Part shown: positions 61,400 to 64,000 of the stretch, one piece after another
Position numbering within the stretch: position 1 is the stretch's first letter
How the letters are laid out: every line of letters starts with the position of its first letter
Assembly (NCBI RefSeq): GCF_040026395.1
Contig: NZ_CP157278.1
Location: forward strand, 558,001 to 622,000
Length of the DNA: 64,000 nt
Direction: 5' to 3'
Source: Pedobacter lusitanus
GTDB taxonomy: Bacteria; Bacteroidota; Bacteroidia; Sphingobacteriales; Sphingobacteriaceae
Translations under genes and position numbers: made by a program
The notes under the pieces: generated by a model
The model's input: only the letters and a program-made list of their open reading frames with translations
Database searches by the model: none
What the model was told of the DNA's origin: nothing

Positions 61400-62248
61400 A
61401 TGAATCATCAGAAATCAACTTTATTATTATTCGCATTCATGACCACATTTGTGGCATGCAAAAAAGACATCAGCATTGACACGTCTGTGAATGACACCTC
61501 TCAACCTGCTGGAAATAAAACTACCTGGTGGCAACCAGTTGCCGGCGTCAGTTTTGACTGGGAACTTGATGATATCAGCAGCACTGCAAATTTCTCAGCT
61601 GATGTAGTGGATGTTGATGCATTTACCACCAGTGCAGAGACAGTAGCGGCTTTGCACGCCAAAGGGAAAAAGGTAATTGCCTATCTCTCTGTTGGCACTA
61701 TAGAGAATGACCGTAATGATGCTTCGTTAATTCCTGCTGAGCTTATTGGAAAACAATACCGGGAATGGCCAAAAGAAAAATGGCTGGATATCACTCAGCT
61801 AGACAAACTCAAACCATGGTTAAACTCCAGATTCAATATGATAATAAAAAAGGGATTTGACGGTATTGAACCAGATAACATGGACAGTTATGATAATGAG
61901 TCCGGTTTTGACATACAGTTACCCGATACAAAGAAATATGCAGATTACCTTATTAATCTGGCGCATAGCAATGGCTTATCTATAGGACAGAAAAATGTTA
62001 AAGAATTAACAGCAGATTATGCTTCCAAATTTGACTGGGCCTTAACAGAAGATGCTTTTGCTCAAGGCTGGCAAGATCAATTATCTGGTTATATCAAATT
62101 AAACAAGCCTGTTTTTGCCGTTGAATATACCGACAAAATGTCCCAATCGAAATTTCAGACCAGCGTTTGTCCTCCAGCCAAACAGTTGAAATACACTGCA
62201 ATATTAAAAAAACGGGATCTATCGCAATGGGTAGATCGCTGTAATTAA
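61400..62248 (+). CDS. GH114-like (endo-alpha-1,4-polygalactosaminidase family) lipoprotein
   Basis: This 282-residue protein has a lipoprotein signal (LLLFAFMTTFVACKKD) and the GH114/DUF297 TIM-barrel signatures WWQPVAGVSFDWELDD, VIAYLSVGTIEN, FDGIEPDNMDSYDN and FDWALTEDAFAQ. Family members cleave polygalactosamine or related polymers. It probably acts outside the cytoplasm, anchored to a membrane. It is followed by a large hairpin shared with the convergent response-regulator gene. Confidence 0.85.
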   Translation: MNHQKSTLLLFAFMTTFVACKKDISIDTSVNDTSQPAGNKTTWWQPVAGVSFDWELDDISSTANFSADVVDVDAFTTSAETVAALHAKGKKVIAYLSVGTIENDRNDASLIPAELIGKQYREWPKEKWLDITQLDKLKPWLNSRFNMIIKKGFDGIEPDNMDSYDNESGFDIQLPDTKKYADYLINLAHSNGLSIGQKNVKELTADYASKFDWALTEDAFAQGWQDQLSGYIKLNKPVFAVEYTDKMSQSKFQTSVCPPAKQLKYTAILKKRDLSQWVDRCN

Positions 62249-62258
62249 TTTATTTACA

Positions 62259-62327
62259 GAAGGGCAATCCAAATCTTATTCCAGACCTTCACTAAATTTG
62301 CTGGCAGAAGGTCTGGAACTGCCCTTC
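62259..62327. terminator. Large bidirectional terminator between GH114 and OmpR genes
   Basis: GAAGGGCA (62259-62266) and TCCAGACCTTC (62280-62290) pair with GAAGGTCTGGA (62307-62317) and TGCCCTTC (62320-62327), giving a long interrupted stem between convergent genes. Confidence 0.75.
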
Positions 62328-62361
62328 AATAACTTGTAAATGCTTAAAAGCATCGATAACT

Positions 62362-63054
62362 TTAACAAAACAACTTGTACCCCACTCCACGCAAACTCAT
62401 GATCTGTACATCCGGGTCATCCCTTAGCAGCTTTCTCAGATGTGCCATAAAAACATCCAGACTTCTGGTGTTATAATAGGTGTCATCTTTCCAGATTTTA
62501 AGCAGTACCTCCTGCCGCTCCAGTACATTATTTTTTCGATTGAGCAATAATTCGAGTAAAGCGGCCTCCTTATAAGATAAAAGATAAGTAGATAAAGGAG
62601 TAATTAATTGCTGATGTGCCGCGTCAAACCGGCAATTTGCAAATTCGTATATTCCGTCTTCCTCATTAGTGCCAAACCCTGATAAACTGTTAAACCTGGA
62701 TAATAAGGATTCAATCCGTACCAGCAGTTCATCCATGCTGAATGGTTTTTTAAGATAGTCGTTTCCCCCGGTCTTAAAACCTCTGACCACATCTTCTGTC
62801 AGTGATTTGGCGCTTACAAATATGATTGGAACATGAACGTCAATTTTACGTATTTCTGCCGTTAACGAATAACCATCCACAGTGGGCAGCATAATGTCCA
62901 TCACACAGATATCAGGTCTGAATTGTTCAAATTCCTTTATCACAAGCTTTCCGTCAGCAACAGTTTTCACGATATAACCACTGTCAGTAAGACCTTCACT
63001 AACAATTTGTGCTATGAATGGCTCGTCCTCGACGTATAATATTTTAGAATTCAT
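62362..63054 (-). CDS. OmpR/PhoB-family response regulator
   Basis: This 230-residue regulator has a receiver domain (ILYVEDEPFIAQIVSEGL; phospho-Asp in VCVMDIMLPTVDG; Lys in YLKKPFSMDEL) and a C-terminal winged helix with LSYKEAALLELLLNRKNNVLERQEVLLKIW and the YYNTRSLDVFMAHLRKLL loop. I chose the ATG at 63054, 16 codons inside the longer frame, because the receiver fold starts there. It overlaps the kinase gene by 11 bases. Confidence 0.92.
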   Translation of the reverse strand: MNSKILYVEDEPFIAQIVSEGLTDSGYIVKTVADGKLVIKEFEQFRPDICVMDIMLPTVDGYSLTAEIRKIDVHVPIIFVSAKSLTEDVVRGFKTGGNDYLKKPFSMDELLVRIESLLSRFNSLSGFGTNEEDGIYEFANCRFDAAHQQLITPLSTYLLSYKEAALLELLLNRKNNVLERQEVLLKIWKDDTYYNTRSLDVFMAHLRKLLRDDPDVQIMSLRGVGYKLFC

Positions 63055-64000
63055 GACTTGCGGCGAGTTTAATTGTAAATGTACTTCCTGCACCATACTC
63101 ACTGTTTACCGTGATTGTGCCCCCATGACTTTTAATGACACTCATAACATAATTTAAACCCAGACCCGACCCTTTTACCGGGTGAACATTTTCTGGTTGC
63201 GGAACTCTGAAAAACCGGTCAAAAATCTTTTCCTTATATATCTCCGGAATTCCAGGGCCATTATCTTTGAAACTAATTGTTACCCATTCCCGGTTGCGCT
63301 TACAAGTGATCAGCAATTCCAATGGCTTAACTGCATATTTAATTGCATTTTCTATCAGATTATAAAACACAGCTGTAAGATGCAGCGCATCTCCTTCAAT
63401 AAAGCAGGGTTCGGGAGATACAATCAGCCTGCAAACCGCACCGGCATTTAATAGTGGTAATTCCATAGAGCGGATAACATCCGACAGTCCTGACTGAACA
63501 TCATAAAAAACCGGGCTAAGTATAATTTTACCATCATCTGCGCTTAAACTCAATACCTTTTCTACCATTTGTGTAAGTCTTTGTAATTCCTGTCTGCCCA
63601 TATTTAAATAGCGCTGCAATTTTGCAGGATCTTTTGTAAGCTCATATTTACTGATAGATTCCAGTGCCAGAGCAACTGTAGCAATTGGGGTTTTGATTTC
63701 GTGAGTCATGTTGCTGATAAAAGCTACCCGGGCATCGGCATATAAGCGGCGGCTGATCATCAACTTAAATATAAAGTAAAATGCAATTCCTGTTAAACCA
63801 ATCATCAAAACAGAGGATAATAAAAAATAGCCCATTTTAAACCATACCACCTGTGTAACCGAATCTACAACAAGCTGAACATTATGGAGATGCATCAAAT
63901 TATAGGTGTATCTTTTACTTATAAATCCTGATGATGTTAGCCCTGGATCTGAATGCGCATTATCCCTGCCATAAGAATGGACCAGGAAAGAATAACCGGA
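63044..64000 (-). CDS. Sensor histidine kinase, 5' end beyond the window
   Basis: The frame stays open from 63898 to the window edge, so the gene is cut at its 5' end; about 318 codons are visible. It contains a sensor region, a membrane span (FLLSSVLMIGLTGIAFYFIFKLMI), the HisKA motif ISNMTHEIKTPIATVALALE and HATPase boxes NLIENAIKYA, DNGPGIP and GSGLGLNYVMSVIKSHGG. It phosphorylates the OmpR-type regulator encoded downstream. The true start lies beyond 64000. Confidence 0.92.
   Translation of the reverse strand, partial: SGYSFLVHSYGRDNAHSDPGLTSSGFISKRYTYNLMHLHNVQLVVDSVTQVVWFKMGYFLLSSVLMIGLTGIAFYFIFKLMISRRLYADARVAFISNMTHEIKTPIATVALALESISKYELTKDPAKLQRYLNMGRQELQRLTQMVEKVLSLSADDGKIILSPVFYDVQSGLSDVIRSMELPLLNAGAVCRLIVSPEPCFIEGDALHLTAVFYNLIENAIKYAVKPLELLITCKRNREWVTISFKDNGPGIPEIYKEKIFDRFFRVPQPENVHPVKGSGLGLNYVMSVIKSHGGTITVNSEYGAGSTFTIKLAASHEF

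Noticed and set aside
1..64000. CRISPR arrays, transposases, phage structural genes, rRNA
   Set aside because: None were seen on either strand.

Overview
The window reads as chromosomal DNA of a Bacteroidota, most like Pedobacter or another Sphingobacteriaceae. The reasons are a SusC/SusD outer-membrane pair, several SPII lipoproteins, TlpA/DUF4369 proteins, weak Shine-Dalgarno signals, promoter -7 boxes of the TAnnTTTG type (for example just before the tRNA-Ser), and roughly 38-40 % GC by eye. This assignment is inference from gene content; no rRNA is present.

Layout. 0.1-3.7 kb: a MocR/PdxR-type regulator divergent from a cupin, then a DapA-superfamily lyase and an FMN reductase. 3.9-8.9 kb: the most unusual block. 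A membrane protein, a NarL-type histidine kinase and a LuxR-type response regulator are followed by a 104-residue cysteine-free peptide, a single-span protein with an FFAPNP motif, an HTTM/SdpB-like polytopic membrane protein and a DCC (DUF393) thiol-disulfide protein. The arrangement resembles the Sdp peptide-toxin maturation systems and may be a regulated secreted-peptide system. 8.9-16.7 kb: TruC, a Nudix/NrtR-like regulator and a complete RND efflux operon with its TetR regulator. 17-20.4 kb: an AraC regulator facing a DoxX/deacetylase/SDR operon across a 21-bp-phased direct repeat, then an SGNH hydrolase. 21.2-28.6 kb: a LysR regulator divergent from four tightly spaced genes that fit lysine catabolism through 2-aminoadipate, 2-oxoadipate and D-2-hydroxyglutarate to 2-oxoglutarate. 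28.9-31.5 kb: an MCE/Mla lipid-transport operon. 31.5-35.9 kb: a second MocR regulator, DoxX, GNAT, HxlR, an AlkD-like protein and exported MsrB.

36.1-44.2 kb: a TlpA-like thioredoxin, then a clear SAM-I (S-box) riboswitch ahead of a SusC/SusD/DUF1735 set. This suggests that outer-membrane uptake of a methionine- or sulfur-related compound is controlled by S-adenosylmethionine. A 27-codon ORF ending in RHCWG lies between riboswitch and susC.

44.3-47.2 kb: ferritin, a conserved small protein, DinB and AraC. 47.5-52.5 kb: tRNA-Ser(TGA) followed by a 119-bp palindromic element and an AT-rich accessory stretch of small minus-strand genes that look like polymorphic-toxin immunity proteins (DUF2251, DUF416, SuFu), a lipoprotein, and a cupin_5 gene broken by one TAG codon. 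52.7-57.7 kb: AraC plus metallo-hydrolase, MFS exporter, alpha/beta hydrolase and epoxide hydrolase. 57.8-64 kb: a pepsin-like lipoprotein with two DTG motifs, AraC, a higher-GC hydrolase that looks transferred, a GH114-like lipoprotein, and an OmpR/histidine-kinase pair running off the right edge. No CRISPR array, integrase, transposase or rRNA was seen.
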